This document shows positions 1 through 9,399 of a stretch of 64,000 nucleotides of DNA, piece by piece. Made by a program: the position numbers and the translations under genes. Position 1 is the stretch's first letter. Each line of letters opens with the position of its first letter. The stretch is from Mammaliicoccus sp. Dog046 (GTDB taxonomy: Bacteria > Bacillota > Bacilli > Staphylococcales > Staphylococcaceae): contig NZ_CP120131.1 of NCBI RefSeq assembly GCF_034039665.1, forward strand, positions 1,226,446 to 1,290,445, given 5' to 3'. Under the pieces are notes generated by a model. That model saw nothing but the letters and a program-made list of their open reading frames with translations. It searched no databases and was not told the DNA's origin.

Positions 1-3
1 ATA

Positions 4-49
4 AAAAAACGTTATTGTTACACATTAAAGTGTAACAATAACGTTTTTT
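4..49. terminator. bidirectional terminator, 20-bp perfect stem
   Basis: Bases 4-23 and 30-49 form a perfect 20-bp inverted repeat around the loop ATTAAA, with A-run and T-run at the two ends. It reads as an intrinsic terminator on both strands. It overlaps the stop codon of the minus-strand nucleotidase and probably also serves a convergent gene outside the left edge. Confidence 0.85.
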
Positions 50-611
50 ATAGTTTAGCTAAAATGTTTGAAACATCATACCAATTATTTATACGATGAA
101 TGCCATCATTTAATGTTTTTTGATTGTAAGGTGTGTCGAATAAAAATACAGGGATATTAAGTTGTTGATTAATATCTTCAGCATTATCTAATTTATCTTC
201 AAAGAATATATCGATATTTTGATGTTTAGTTACTTCTAATTTATCATGACTACCTGTTAAAGTGATTTGATCAAATGGAATATCATGTTTTGAAAACCAT
301 TCTTTAGTAATATCTTCTAAATAGTTGTGTCGCGCACTAATGTAATATAGTTCATAATCTTGTTGCAGTTGATTTAATATTTCTTTAGCACCTTTAGCAA
401 CAGGTGAGTGCTGATAAATGTATGATTCGTTTGTTTTAAACCAATTAAATACATCTTCTTCGTTACAATCTAATACATTTGCTAAATTATACTCAACTAT
501 ATCTTCATATTTTAATTGTTGATTGAAATCTCTTTGTAAATAGGGTACGAATGTTTTTGGACATGTAACTGTTCCATCAATATCTATACCTAGTCTTGGT
601 TTTTGATTCAT
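48..611 (-). CDS. HAD-family 5'(3')-deoxyribonucleotidase-like protein (YqfW type)
   Basis: A 187-residue cytosolic HAD phosphatase. Motif I is DIDGT (D10, D12 near the N-terminus), motif II is the ISA segment near residue 92, and motif III is the acidic FFEDK stretch near residues 136-140. Family members of this size dephosphorylate deoxynucleotides, but the substrate cannot be read from sequence. It lies 15 bases downstream of ispG on the same strand, as yqfW neighbours ispG in the Bacillus block, and ends in the terminator at 4-49. Hydrolase call is firm; nucleotidase specificity is inferred. Confidence 0.75.
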   Translation of the reverse strand: MNQKPRLGIDIDGTVTCPKTFVPYLQRDFNQQLKYEDIVEYNLANVLDCNEEDVFNWFKTNESYIYQHSPVAKGAKEILNQLQQDYELYYISARHNYLEDITKEWFSKHDIPFDQITLTGSHDKLEVTKHQNIDIFFEDKLDNAEDINQQLNIPVFLFDTPYNQKTLNDGIHRINNWYDVSNILAKL

Positions 612-626
612 AATATCACCTTTGCT

Positions 627-1727
627 TTATGCTTGTTGATTTTCTTTATTTTTTTCCATTTCAGATGCAAGCTTATCTATTTCGAGTTTTAATTCATCTA
701 CCATCGTGTCTTCTGGTACTTTTCGTACTGTTTTGCCTTTCATAAATAGCAATCCTTCGCCACGGGCACCAGCAATACCTATATCTGCTTCACGTGCTTC
801 TCCAGGGCCATTTACAGCACAACCTAGTACAGCTACTTTTAATGGAACTTGAAGCTTAGAAATATAGTCCTCAACTTCATTTGCGATAGATATTAAATCA
901 ATTTCTATTCTTCCGCAAGTAGGACATGCAATTAACGTAGCAGCATTACTTGCTAAACCGAATGCTTTCAGCAATGATTTGGCTACTTTAACTTCTTCAA
1001 CAGGATCTGCTGAAAGTGAAATGCGACAAGTATTACCAATACCAAGGCTTAAAATTGCGCCTAAACCTGCTGAGGATTTGACCGTACCATTAAATAATGT
1101 ACCACTTTCAGTAATACCTAAATGTAGTGGGTAATCAAATGCTTGAGCTGCTTTCGTATATGCTTCAATAGCAAGATTGACATCACTTGCTTTCATTGAA
1201 ACGATAATATCATGGAAATCCAAATCTTCTAATATTTTAATGTGATGTAGGGCACTTTCAACCATGCCATCAGCAGTCGGATAACCATATTTTCTAATGA
1301 TATGCTTTTCTAATGAACCAGCATTAACACCTATTCTGATAGGGATACCTTTTTCTTTACATGCATTGACTACTGCTTCTACTTTTTCTCTTCTTCCAAT
1401 ATTTCCAGGATTAATACGAATCTTATCTGCTCCATTTTCAATAGCGATTAATGCTAATTTATAATTGAAATGGATATCAACAACTAAAGGTATATTAATT
1501 TGTTCTTTGATATCTTTAATTGCATAAGCATCTTCTTCGTTTGGACATGCAACACGTACAATTTGGCAACCAGCTTCTTCTAATCTCTTAATTTCTGCTA
1601 CAGTTGCTTCAACATCATAAGTTTTAGTTGTTGTCATACTTTGAATAACGACTTCATCTGAACCGCCAATAGTTAAATCGCCAACTTTAACGGGTCTAGT
1701 ATTAGTACGATGAGTAATTTCTGCCAT
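627..1727 (-). CDS. ispG: 4-hydroxy-3-methylbut-2-en-1-yl diphosphate synthase (flavodoxin), MEP pathway
   Basis: Full-length IspG/GcpE of 366 residues. It converts methylerythritol cyclodiphosphate to HMBPP using a [4Fe-4S] cluster. The cluster ligands are visible: C268 and C271 in ACPTCG and C303 in [10 protein letters not shown], followed by the conserved E310. The N-terminal TIM-barrel signature ([10 protein letters not shown]) is intact. This is the MEP route; S. aureus makes isoprenoids from mevalonate and lacks this gene. It sits between yqfW- and yqgB-type genes, matching the Bacillus position, so it looks inherited vertically. A start ATG with upstream AAGGAG is seen at 1727. Confidence 0.95.
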   Translation of the reverse strand: MAEITHRTNTRPVKVGDLTIGGSDEVVIQSMTTTKTYDVEATVAEIKRLEEAGCQIVRVACPNEEDAYAIKDIKEQINIPLVVDIHFNYKLALIAIENGADKIRINPGNIGRREKVEAVVNACKEKGIPIRIGVNAGSLEKHIIRKYGYPTADGMVESALHHIKILEDLDFHDIIVSMKASDVNLAIEAYTKAAQAFDYPLHLGITESGTLFNGTVKSSAGLGAILSLGIGNTCRISLSADPVEEVKVAKSLLKAFGLASNAATLIACPTCGRIEIDLISIANEVEDYISKLQVPLKVAVLGCAVNGPGEAREADIGIAGARGEGLLFMKGKTVRKVPEDTMVDELKLEIDKLASEMEKNKENQQA

Positions 1728-1759
1728 GATAAGACTCCTTTATAAAAAACATTATATAT

Positions 1760-2512
1760 TTAATTGGATTGCTGTTTTCCTTTTGGTAAATAAATAATCA
1801 ATGTAAGTATTGCAATAATAATTATACACCAAGAGAGAATCATTAATAAAGCATTCGACGTAACTATTCCTAACAATAAGACTAAAGTAGGAAGGGTTAT
1901 AACAAAAGTAATCATTTTTAACCAAGTCATGAATCTAGTTTTTCTATTAAAGCATTTGCTAATAATGTGACCGATAAAGGCAAGGATACTGATTTTAAAT
2001 GAAATACTTATAAATTGAATGAATAAAAGGAACAGTATGATAATTGCTAAAAAGAAATATTTTGAAGCATTTATTGTTCCTATAAATGAGATTAAATCTT
2101 GTTTGTTTTGTATTATGGATGAAAGCGAACCATAACTGATGTTTGTATGATTGTTATAATTTGATAATTCTATATGATCAGGTTTGAAAATAACGAGATG
2201 TTTGTCGCTCATTTTGTGTTGATTGGATTGCGTAAATACCATTGATTGAGCGTCATTGAGTTGGATTGTTTTATTATGGGTTAAATCCATCTTGTTATCT
2301 TTTATTTTAAAATCTGGAATTTCATCTACGTGTTCATGAACTAACGTTGATAAATGTTTTGTAACTTGTATGTATTGTATTGAATTTGGTAGGATTAAAA
2401 TGACACTAAGCAACAGCATATGTAGAAAAATATATCTTAATTTCGTAATTCTAAACATTGGATACTTACTTGGATGATTAAATAATCGTTTTAAAGTGTT
2501 TATATACTGCAT
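1760..2512 (-). CDS. DUF1189 family membrane protein (YqgB type)
   Basis: A 250-residue protein with one hydrophobic helix near residues 27-45, an extracytoplasmic domain of about 100 residues, and a C-terminal cluster of three hydrophobic segments (about 150-245). This layout, and its place just upstream of a divergent sodA, fit the DUF1189 family (B. subtilis YqgB). No enzymatic motif is visible and function is unknown. It reads toward ispG on the same strand with a 32-base gap, so the two could be cotranscribed. Confidence 0.65.
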   Translation of the reverse strand: MQYINTLKRLFNHPSKYPMFRITKLRYIFLHMLLLSVILILPNSIQYIQVTKHLSTLVHEHVDEIPDFKIKDNKMDLTHNKTIQLNDAQSMVFTQSNQHKMSDKHLVIFKPDHIELSNYNNHTNISYGSLSSIIQNKQDLISFIGTINASKYFFLAIIILFLLFIQFISISFKISILAFIGHIISKCFNRKTRFMTWLKMITFVITLPTLVLLLGIVTSNALLMILSWCIIIIAILTLIIYLPKGKQQSN

Positions 2513-2602
2513 GATTTCACCTCTTTATGTATTCATAATAAGGATAAATTTGTAGAGTTGCAACATGATATAATGCAAAATAAAATTTTTGAAATACAAA
2601 TT

Positions 2603-2615
2603 AAACAAATTGTTT
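2603..2615. promoter_or_regulatory. 13-base palindrome upstream of sodA
   Basis: AAACAA-A-TTGTTT is a perfect palindrome centred on 2609, about 62 bases before the sodA start, in the 164-base divergent region between the DUF1189 gene and sodA. Its position suits an operator. No regulator can be assigned from the sequence. Confidence 0.35.
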
Positions 2616-2676
2616 GTTATACAACTTTAATCTTGATAAGATAGGTATGTAAAACAAATGAGGAGGATGATTTATT

Positions 2677-3279
2677 ATGGCTTTTGAATTACCAAAATTA
2701 CCATATGCGTATGATGCATTAGAACCACACATCGATAAAGAAACTATGGAGATTCATCATACGAAACACCATAACACTTATGTAACAAAATTAAACGATG
2801 CAGTAAAAGGTACAGATTTAGAAAGTAAATCTATCGAAGAAATCGTTAAGAACTTAAATTCAGTTCCAGATGATATTCGTACTGCAGTGCAAAACAATGG
2901 TGGTGGACATTATAATCACTCATTATTCTGGGAACTATTAACTCCAAACGCTGTTGAACCAGCTGGTGAAGTAGTTGACGCGATTGCTTCAACATTCGGT
3001 TCATTAGATAAATTCAAAGAAGAATTTGCTGCAGCGGCTGCTGGTCGTTTCGGTTCAGGTTGGGCATGGTTAGTTGTTGATAATGGTGAATTAGCTATCG
3101 TTTCAACACCAAACCAAGACAATCCTATTTCTGAAGGTAAATTACCTGTATTAGGATTAGACGTTTGGGAACATGCATACTACTTAAATTACCAAAACAA
3201 ACGTCCAGATTATATCAATGCATTCTGGAATGTTGTAAATTGGGAAAAAGTAAACGAATTATACCAAGCTGCTAAATAA
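2677..3279 (+). CDS. sodA: superoxide dismutase, Mn/Fe type
   Basis: A 200-residue cytosolic superoxide dismutase converting superoxide to oxygen and hydrogen peroxide. Metal ligands are visible: H27, H81 in [11 protein letters not shown], and the D and H of DVWEHAYY (about D162 and H166). The GSGWAWLV segment is typical of the family, and length is normal. The start is preceded by GAGGAGG. Manganese or cambialistic use cannot be decided by eye. It is a single-gene unit with its own terminator, next to pbp3 as in staphylococci and Bacillus. Confidence 0.97.
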   Translation: MAFELPKLPYAYDALEPHIDKETMEIHHTKHHNTYVTKLNDAVKGTDLESKSIEEIVKNLNSVPDDIRTAVQNNGGGHYNHSLFWELLTPNAVEPAGEVVDAIASTFGSLDKFKEEFAAAAAGRFGSGWAWLVVDNGELAIVSTPNQDNPISEGKLPVLGLDVWEHAYYLNYQNKRPDYINAFWNVVNWEKVNELYQAAK

Positions 3280-3297
3280 TTCAAACTTTTTGATATT

Positions 3298-3333
3298 GGA
3301 TGGCTTCTTTAAATAGAAGTCGTCCTTTTTTTA
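3298..3333 (+). terminator. terminator of sodA
   Basis: GGATGGCTTCT pairs with AGAAGTCGTCC (two G-U pairs) around TTAAAT, followed by a run of eight T. Confidence 0.85.
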
Positions 3334-3417
3334 TAAAAAATCACATTATCAATAGCAATGTTTCTTATAATCATATATGATGAAATTATTAGAATAGAGT
3401 TAAAAAGGTAGGTTTAG

Positions 3418-5463
3418 TTGTTGAAACGAGTAAAAAAGAAATCTAAAGAAGAAGCATTTCGCCTTTTAATGAACAAAAGAGTTAGTCTCATATTAGCTGT
3501 TGTAGTGATTTTGTTTTCTGTTCTGATTATGAGGTTAGGCTATTTACAGATTGTTAAAGGCGACGAGTATAAGAGAACGATTGATAGTACTGAATCCATT
3601 ACAGTTAATGAATCTGTGCCAAGAGGTCGTATTTATGATCGCAATGGTAAAGTATTAGTTGATAATGAATCGAAAAAAGCAATTACATATACGAGGGACA
3701 GAAGAACGGGTCAAGATGAGATTTTAGAGATAGCTGAAAAATTATCACACTTGATGAAAATGGATACATCCAAAGTTACAGATCGAGATAAGCAAGATTA
3801 TTGGATCATAAAAAATCCAGACAAAGTTCAAAAATTAATGAAAGATGAGCAAGCACTATTCTCTGACGGAAATATTAGCCAAGATGATTATGATAAATCG
3901 TTGTATAAGAAAGTAACATCTAAATATACAGATAAATTAACTAAAAAAGATATGCAAGTATTGGCTATTTTTAGAGAAATGAATGCCGGTTCACAAATGA
4001 GTCCAGTCGTAATTAAAAATGATGGCGTTAAGAATGATGAATACGCAGCTGTATCTCAACATTTATCAGAATTACCTGGTGTAAATACAACAATGGACTG
4101 GGATAGACGTTATCCATATGGAAACACTTTAAGAACTTTATTTGGAACTGTTTCAAGTAAAGAAGAAGGATTACCTAAAGAGTTAGTCAATGATTACTTA
4201 GCAAAAGGCTACTCTAGAAATGATAGAGTCGGTAAATCATATTTAGAATATCAATATGAAGATATATTACGTGGCTCTAAGAAAAAAATGAAATATGTCA
4301 CAGATAAATCAGGAAAAATCACAAGTTCTGAAGTTGTATCGGAAGGTTCTAGAGGGAACGACTTAGTATTAACAATAGATATTGATTTGCAGAAAAAGGT
4401 CGAAGAATATATAGATAAACATATAGAATCACTTAGAGCTGAAGGTGCAACTGATATGGATAGAGTGATGGTTGTTGTACAAGATCCTCGAAATGGAGAT
4501 ATATTAGCAATGGCCGGACGTGATATCGATAAAGATGGTGACATCACTGATGATCACATTGGAAACTTCACAAGTCAATACACGGTTGGTTCATCTGTTA
4601 AAGGTGCAACATTACTAACAGGCTATCAAAACGGCGTATTAAAAGTTGGCGATACGATGGTCGATGAGCCATTGAAATTTAATGGTGGATTGACTAAACG
4701 ATCTTACTTCAACCAAGATGGTAAGAAAACGATAACAGATGCAGAAGCACTGATGCATTCATCAAACGTATATATGTATAAAACAGCACTCTTATTAGCT
4801 GGAACACCATATAATAGTGGAATGTCATTACCAAGTGATGTTGAGCAAGCAGGTATTAAATTACGTAAAGGCTTAAATCAAGTTGGTCTTGGTGTTAAAA
4901 CAGGTGTTGATTTACCAAACGAATCAGCTGGACAAATTGAAACAATCAAAGATAATCCAGGTAACTATATTGATTTAGCGATAGGTCAGTTTGATACTTA
5001 TACGCCAATACAGCTTTCACAATACGTTGCAACAATCGCTAATGATGGTTATAGATTAAAACCACATTTAGCAAAAGAAATAAGAAATTCAACAAACGAA
5101 GATTCACTTGGACCAATTAAAAAGTCATTCAAAGGTGAAGTCATGAATAAAGTGAATAATAGTGACTCAGAAATTAAAGAAGTACAAAAAGGCTTTGACA
5201 TGGCATTTAATAAACCAGAAGGAACAGGTTATACAAGCTTTAAAGATACAGTTGTAAGATCAGCAGGTAAAACAGGTACAGCCGAAGTATTTAAAGATGG
5301 CAAACCAAAAGTAAATTCAACATACATTGGATATGCACCTGCTAAAAATCCAGAACTATCATTCTCTATTACTTATACTAACCAACCAGTACCAGAACCT
5401 TGGTTACCAGGTGGAGATCTAGGTAGAGATATAATTAACTATTACTTTAAAGATAAAAAGTAA
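3418..5463 (+). CDS. pbp3: class B penicillin-binding protein 3 (transpeptidase)
   Basis: A 681-residue class B PBP that cross-links peptidoglycan at the outer membrane face. One N-terminal membrane anchor lies near residues 20-43, then the dimerisation domain starting at VPRGRIYDRNG, then the transpeptidase domain. All three catalytic motifs are present: S392-S-V-K, S448-S-N and K618-T-G. The sequence closely resembles S. aureus PBP3 from memory. The start is TTG at 3418 (a second TTG follows at 3421) behind AAGGTAGG. Position next to sodA and pst equals that of Bacillus pbpA. It is a monocistronic unit with its own terminator. Confidence 0.95.
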   Translation: MLKRVKKKSKEEAFRLLMNKRVSLILAVVVILFSVLIMRLGYLQIVKGDEYKRTIDSTESITVNESVPRGRIYDRNGKVLVDNESKKAITYTRDRRTGQDEILEIAEKLSHLMKMDTSKVTDRDKQDYWIIKNPDKVQKLMKDEQALFSDGNISQDDYDKSLYKKVTSKYTDKLTKKDMQVLAIFREMNAGSQMSPVVIKNDGVKNDEYAAVSQHLSELPGVNTTMDWDRRYPYGNTLRTLFGTVSSKEEGLPKELVNDYLAKGYSRNDRVGKSYLEYQYEDILRGSKKKMKYVTDKSGKITSSEVVSEGSRGNDLVLTIDIDLQKKVEEYIDKHIESLRAEGATDMDRVMVVVQDPRNGDILAMAGRDIDKDGDITDDHIGNFTSQYTVGSSVKGATLLTGYQNGVLKVGDTMVDEPLKFNGGLTKRSYFNQDGKKTITDAEALMHSSNVYMYKTALLLAGTPYNSGMSLPSDVEQAGIKLRKGLNQVGLGVKTGVDLPNESAGQIETIKDNPGNYIDLAIGQFDTYTPIQLSQYVATIANDGYRLKPHLAKEIRNSTNEDSLGPIKKSFKGEVMNKVNNSDSEIKEVQKGFDMAFNKPEGTGYTSFKDTVVRSAGKTGTAEVFKDGKPKVNSTYIGYAPAKNPELSFSITYTNQPVPEPWLPGGDLGRDIINYYFKDKK

Positions 5464-5473
5464 TTATTGATTC

Positions 5474-5512
5474 AAACACAGCAAATGGTCATACCATTTG
5501 CTGTGTTTTTTT
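5474..5512 (+). terminator. terminator of pbp3
   Basis: A 16-bp perfect stem (AAACACAGCAAATGGT and its complement) with a CAT loop, ending in a long T-run. Confidence 0.9.
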
Positions 5513-5588
5513 ATTATTTACAGAAAAATGATCACAAGCATCCCTATAAAACCGCTAAATTAAACGCTTACATTACATGTTAACGAAA

Positions 5589-5633
5589 ACTTTACAATTG
5601 CTTAATTCGTAATTAATAAAGTAATTGTAAAGT
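5589..5633. promoter_or_regulatory. 11-base inverted repeat upstream of pstS
   Basis: ACTTTACAATT at 5589-5599 is mirrored by AATTGTAAAGT at 5623-5633, with 23 bases between, ending 46 bases before pstS. It could be an operator pair or a leader hairpin. Nearby TTACAT, TTAACG and TTTACA hexamers resemble the loose PhoP direct-repeat pattern, but the match is too weak to call. Confidence 0.4.
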
Positions 5634-5679
5634 TAAGGTGTAATAAAGATTAAGGCGTTATTAATTAGGAGGATTTAAC

Positions 5680-6630
5680 ATGAAAAAATGGCAAATAATC
5701 GGTTCAACGACTGCACTAAGTTCAGTACTATTATTAGGAGCTTGTGGAGGCGCAGCTGAAAAAGCAAATTCAGGGGATACTAAATCTTCAGGAGATAAAT
5801 TAAGCGGTGAAGTTAAAGGTGACGGGTCATCAACAGTAGCACCTGTAATGGAGAAGATTAATGAAGAATTTTCTTCTGAACAACCAGACGTTTCAGTATC
5901 TATCGGGGTATCAGGTACAGGTGGAGGATTTGAAAAATTCATCGCCGGTGAAACAGACTTTGCAAATGCATCAAGAGAAATTAAACCAGAAGAAGAAGAA
6001 AAGTTGAAAAAAGAAAAAATAGACTACACAGCTTTTAAAGTCGCACAAGATGGCTTAACAGTTGCAGTCAATAAAGATAATAAATTTGTTAATGAGTTGA
6101 GCATGGATGAACTTGCTAAAATTTATAGCGGTAAAGCGAAAACTTGGAAAGATGTAAATCCAAAATTCCCAGCTAAAAAAATCAAAGCATTTTCACCAGA
6201 CCAATCTCACGGAACTTATGATTTCTTCAGTGAAGAAGTAATGGACAAGAAAGATCTTCAATCTGAGAAAAACGCTGACACAAATGTCATTGTTAAATCT
6301 GTACAAGATAACAAAGATTCAGTAGGATTCTTTGGTTATAACTTCTACCAAGAAAATAAAGATTCACTAAAAGCAGTGAAAATTAAAGGTGAAGACGGTA
6401 AAGCTGTTAAACCAAGTGAAAAATCAGTTAAAGATGGCTCTTATGCTTTAAGTAGACCATTGTTCGTATACGCTAAAAACAAATCTTTAGAGGATAACAA
6501 AGCCTTCCACGGTTTCATGGAATTTGTGGTAGACAAAGCGCCTAAAGCTTCTAAAGACGCTGGCTATGTACCATTAAATGATAGTGAATACAAAAAAGAT
6601 AAAGAAGAATTAAAGAAACTTAAAAAATAA
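5680..6630 (+). CDS. pstS: phosphate ABC transporter substrate-binding lipoprotein
   Basis: A 316-residue PstS. The signal peptide ends in the lipobox LLGAC, with C22 as the lipidated cysteine. The mature part holds phosphate-binding loops of the family: GSSTVAP near residue 48 and SGTGGGFEKF near residue 75. It captures phosphate outside the membrane and hands it to PstC-PstA. It is the first gene of pstSCAB-phoU, and a hairpin after it (6649-6675) probably lowers transcription into pstC so that PstS is made in excess. Induction by phosphate starvation is expected but phoPR is not in the window. Confidence 0.95.
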   Translation: MKKWQIIGSTTALSSVLLLGACGGAAEKANSGDTKSSGDKLSGEVKGDGSSTVAPVMEKINEEFSSEQPDVSVSIGVSGTGGGFEKFIAGETDFANASREIKPEEEEKLKKEKIDYTAFKVAQDGLTVAVNKDNKFVNELSMDELAKIYSGKAKTWKDVNPKFPAKKIKAFSPDQSHGTYDFFSEEVMDKKDLQSEKNADTNVIVKSVQDNKDSVGFFGYNFYQENKDSLKAVKIKGEDGKAVKPSEKSVKDGSYALSRPLFVYAKNKSLEDNKAFHGFMEFVVDKAPKASKDAGYVPLNDSEYKKDKEELKKLKK

Positions 6631-6648
6631 TCATCAATCTAACAATGC

Positions 6649-6675
6649 AAAGGGCGCACACATGTCGCCCTTTTT
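6649..6675 (+). terminator. attenuator hairpin between pstS and pstC
   Basis: AAAGGGCG pairs with CGCCCTTT around a 9-base loop, followed by T residues. It sits in the 66-base gap inside the operon, so it is likely a partial terminator or 3' stabiliser of pstS mRNA rather than an operon end. Confidence 0.7.
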
Positions 6676-6696
6676 CAAAATGAAGGAGTTATTTGT

Positions 6697-7626
6697 ATGA
6701 AAGAACAATCTTCAGTACAGGAACTTATAAAACGGAATAATAAGAATAAAGGAAAAGTACTCGCTGACAAGGCAGTACCAATTATATTACTCATTATTGC
6801 ATCTGTTTCTGTACTTACTACTATCGGGATTTTATTTACTTTAATTACAGAAACAGCAACATTTTTCACAAGAGTTAATCCATTAGAATTTTTATTTACA
6901 AAAGATTGGGCACCATTCTCATCTGATCCTAAGTACGGTATATTCGCTTTAGTTTTAGGTACTTTAAAAGTAACTGCCGTTGCTACAATATTTGCAGTTC
7001 CAGTTGGATTAGGTGCGGCATTATATTTGAGCGAATACGCTTCAGATAGATCTAGAAGAATCATCAAACCAATATTAGAGATATTGGCGGGTATTCCAAC
7101 GATTGTATATGGTTTCTTTGCTTTAACTTTCGTTACACCAATTTTAAGAGGTATATTCCCTGACTTAGGTAGTTTTAACTCAATTAGTCCTGGATTAGTC
7201 GTGGGGGTCATGATTATTCCAATGATTACAAGTATGAGTGAAGATGCTATGAGTTCAGTACCTGAATCAATTAAAGAAGGTGCACTTGGATTAGGTGCAA
7301 CTAAATTTGAATTAGCTACAAAAATCGTATTCCCAGCAGCATTATCTGGAATTATAGCTTCCGTTGTTCTTGCAATTTCAAGAGCAATTGGAGAAACGAT
7401 GATTGTTTCATTAGCTGCAGGTAGTACGCCAGATTCAAGCTTTAGTTTGATAGGATCTATACAAACGATGACCGGATTTATCGTTCAAGTTGCAACAGGT
7501 GATGCAACATATGGATCTGATATTTATTACAGTATATATGCGGTTGGATTCACATTGTTCATATTCACATTCATTATGAATATTATCTCTCAATGGGTTA
7601 CTAAACGCTTTAGAGAGGAGTATTAA
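6697..7626 (+). CDS. pstC: phosphate ABC transporter permease PstC
   Basis: A 309-residue integral membrane protein with about six hydrophobic segments. The cytoplasmic EAA loop (EGALGLGATKFELATKIVFP, near 190-210) is the contact site for the ATPase PstB. A strong AAGGAG precedes the start. pstA follows after one base, so translation is probably coupled. Confidence 0.94.
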   Translation: MKEQSSVQELIKRNNKNKGKVLADKAVPIILLIIASVSVLTTIGILFTLITETATFFTRVNPLEFLFTKDWAPFSSDPKYGIFALVLGTLKVTAVATIFAVPVGLGAALYLSEYASDRSRRIIKPILEILAGIPTIVYGFFALTFVTPILRGIFPDLGSFNSISPGLVVGVMIIPMITSMSEDAMSSVPESIKEGALGLGATKFELATKIVFPAALSGIIASVVLAISRAIGETMIVSLAAGSTPDSSFSLIGSIQTMTGFIVQVATGDATYGSDIYYSIYAVGFTLFIFTFIMNIISQWVTKRFREEY

Positions 7627-7627
7627 T

Positions 7628-8530
7628 ATGTCAGAAACAAATTTAATTAATCAAAAAGTAGTCCAAAAGAAATTACCAAAAAGACTGACGAAGAATAAAG
7701 TCATTAAATCAATATTTTTTGCGTGTACATTAATAGGTTTAGTTGTACTTGCTATTTTACTCTTTGACATATTTAGTAAAGGTATACCATATTTAAACCT
7801 TGAATTCTTCACGAATTTTTCATCAACAACACCAAGTAGTGCAGGTATTAAAGGTGCACTAATAGGAACATTATGGCTGATGATGACGATTGCGCCTATA
7901 TCCATTATTTTAGGTGTTGGTACAGCAATCTATATGGTTGAATATGCTAAAGAAAATTGGCTCACAAAATTTATTAGAGTTAATATTTCTAACTTAGCCG
8001 GCGTACCTTCAGTTGTGTTTGGTTTACTCGGATTAACGATATTTGTTCGTGGTGCTGGATTTGAAAATTTATCATTAGGTAAGACAGTAATAGCAGCGGC
8101 ATTAACGATGTCACTTATGATTCTACCAATTATTATCGTTGCGAGTCAGGAAGCGATTAAGGCTGTTCCTTCATCAATTAGAGAAGCATCATTAGGATTA
8201 GGTGGAACGAAATGGCAAACAATTAAAAATATTGTTTTACCAGCTTCGATACCAGGTATTTTAACGGGTACTATATTGGCATTATCTAGAGCACTTGGTG
8301 AAACAGCACCATTAGTAGTAATAGGTATTCCAGCAATTTTAATGAAAACACCAAACAGTATATTTGAATCATTCCAAGCCTTACCAATGCAAATATACAA
8401 TTGGGCTAAATTACCGCAAGCAGATTTCCAAAATGTTTCATCTGCTGCAATCATCGTGTTGCTTATTATCTTAATATTAATGAACTCAATTGCGATATAC
8501 ATTAGAAATAAATATCAAAGAAAATTATAA
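7628..8530 (+). CDS. pstA: phosphate ABC transporter permease PstA
   Basis: A 300-residue second permease subunit with six predicted membrane segments. Its EAA loop (REASLGLGGTKWQTIKNIVLP type) lies near residues 187-207. It begins one base after the pstC stop, preceded by GAGGAG inside the pstC end. It forms the channel with PstC in the plasma membrane. Confidence 0.94.
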   Translation: MSETNLINQKVVQKKLPKRLTKNKVIKSIFFACTLIGLVVLAILLFDIFSKGIPYLNLEFFTNFSSTTPSSAGIKGALIGTLWLMMTIAPISIILGVGTAIYMVEYAKENWLTKFIRVNISNLAGVPSVVFGLLGLTIFVRGAGFENLSLGKTVIAAALTMSLMILPIIIVASQEAIKAVPSSIREASLGLGGTKWQTIKNIVLPASIPGILTGTILALSRALGETAPLVVIGIPAILMKTPNSIFESFQALPMQIYNWAKLPQADFQNVSSAAIIVLLIILILMNSIAIYIRNKYQRKL

Positions 8531-8558
8531 AAAATCAAAATGAAGAGGGGTCATCATT

Positions 8559-9398
8559 ATGACAGAATTAAAAATGAGAGATTTATCTCAAAATATTTCT
8601 TCAAACGAAACTGAATCAACAAATAAAATTATAACTGAAGATAAAAATATTGTTTATAAAACGAATAACTTAGATTTATGGTATGGAGATTTCCATGCTT
8701 TGAAAAATATCAATTTAGATATTGCAGAAAATGAAGTGACAGCTATTATTGGTCCTTCAGGTTGTGGTAAATCCACATACATTAAAACACTAAATAGAAT
8801 GATCGAATTAATTCCAAGTGTTAAAACTTCTGGTGAAATCTTATATAGAGATAAAAATATTTTTGACAAGAAGTATAGCGTTGAAGAATTACGTACAAAT
8901 GTTGGAATGGTATTCCAAAAGCCAAATCCATTTCCAAAATCAATTTATGATAATATAACGTACGGTCCGAGAATTCATGGTATAACTGATAAAAAAGTTT
9001 TAGATGAAATTGTTGAACGTTCATTAAAAGGTGCAGCAATTTGGGATGAATGTAAAGATCGTCTTGATAAGAATGCATATGGTTTATCTGGTGGACAACA
9101 ACAAAGAATATGTATCGCACGTTGTTTAGCAATTGAACCAGATGTTATATTAATGGATGAGCCTACTTCTGCATTAGATCCTATTTCAACTTTAAAAGTT
9201 GAAGAACTTGTTCAAGAACTAAAAACAAAATACTCAATCATTATTGTGACGCATAACATGCAACAAGCGGCAAGAATTTCTGATAAAACAGCATTCTTCT
9301 TAAATGGTTATGTAAATGAATATGATAATACAGATAAAATCTTCTCTAACCCAGCTGATAAGAAAACAGAAGACTATATTTCAGGGAGATTCGGATAA
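8559..9398 (+). CDS. pstB: phosphate ABC transporter ATP-binding protein
   Basis: A 279-residue ABC ATPase. Walker A is GPSGCGKST at residues 65-73, the signature is LSGGQQQR (near 174), and Walker B is VILMDEP followed by TSALDP. The N-terminal extension of about 30 residues before the ABC core is slightly long for the family. It powers phosphate import through PstCA. A single pstB is present, whereas B. subtilis has two. Confidence 0.95.
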   Translation: MTELKMRDLSQNISSNETESTNKIITEDKNIVYKTNNLDLWYGDFHALKNINLDIAENEVTAIIGPSGCGKSTYIKTLNRMIELIPSVKTSGEILYRDKNIFDKKYSVEELRTNVGMVFQKPNPFPKSIYDNITYGPRIHGITDKKVLDEIVERSLKGAAIWDECKDRLDKNAYGLSGGQQQRICIARCLAIEPDVILMDEPTSALDPISTLKVEELVQELKTKYSIIIVTHNMQQAARISDKTAFFLNGYVNEYDNTDKIFSNPADKKTEDYISGRFG

Positions 9399-9399
9399 T

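Noticed and set aside
4251-4547. Minus-strand open frame inside pbp3
   Set aside because: Antisense shadow of the transpeptidase region, with Ser-rich translation.
5513-5588. PhoP direct repeats before pstS
   Set aside because: TTACAT, TTAACG and TTTACA hexamers occur, but spacing is irregular and AT-rich chance matches are likely.
6675-7211. Long minus-strand open frame inside pstC
   Set aside because: It lies fully opposite a certain membrane-protein gene and shows no motif; such frames arise from codon bias.
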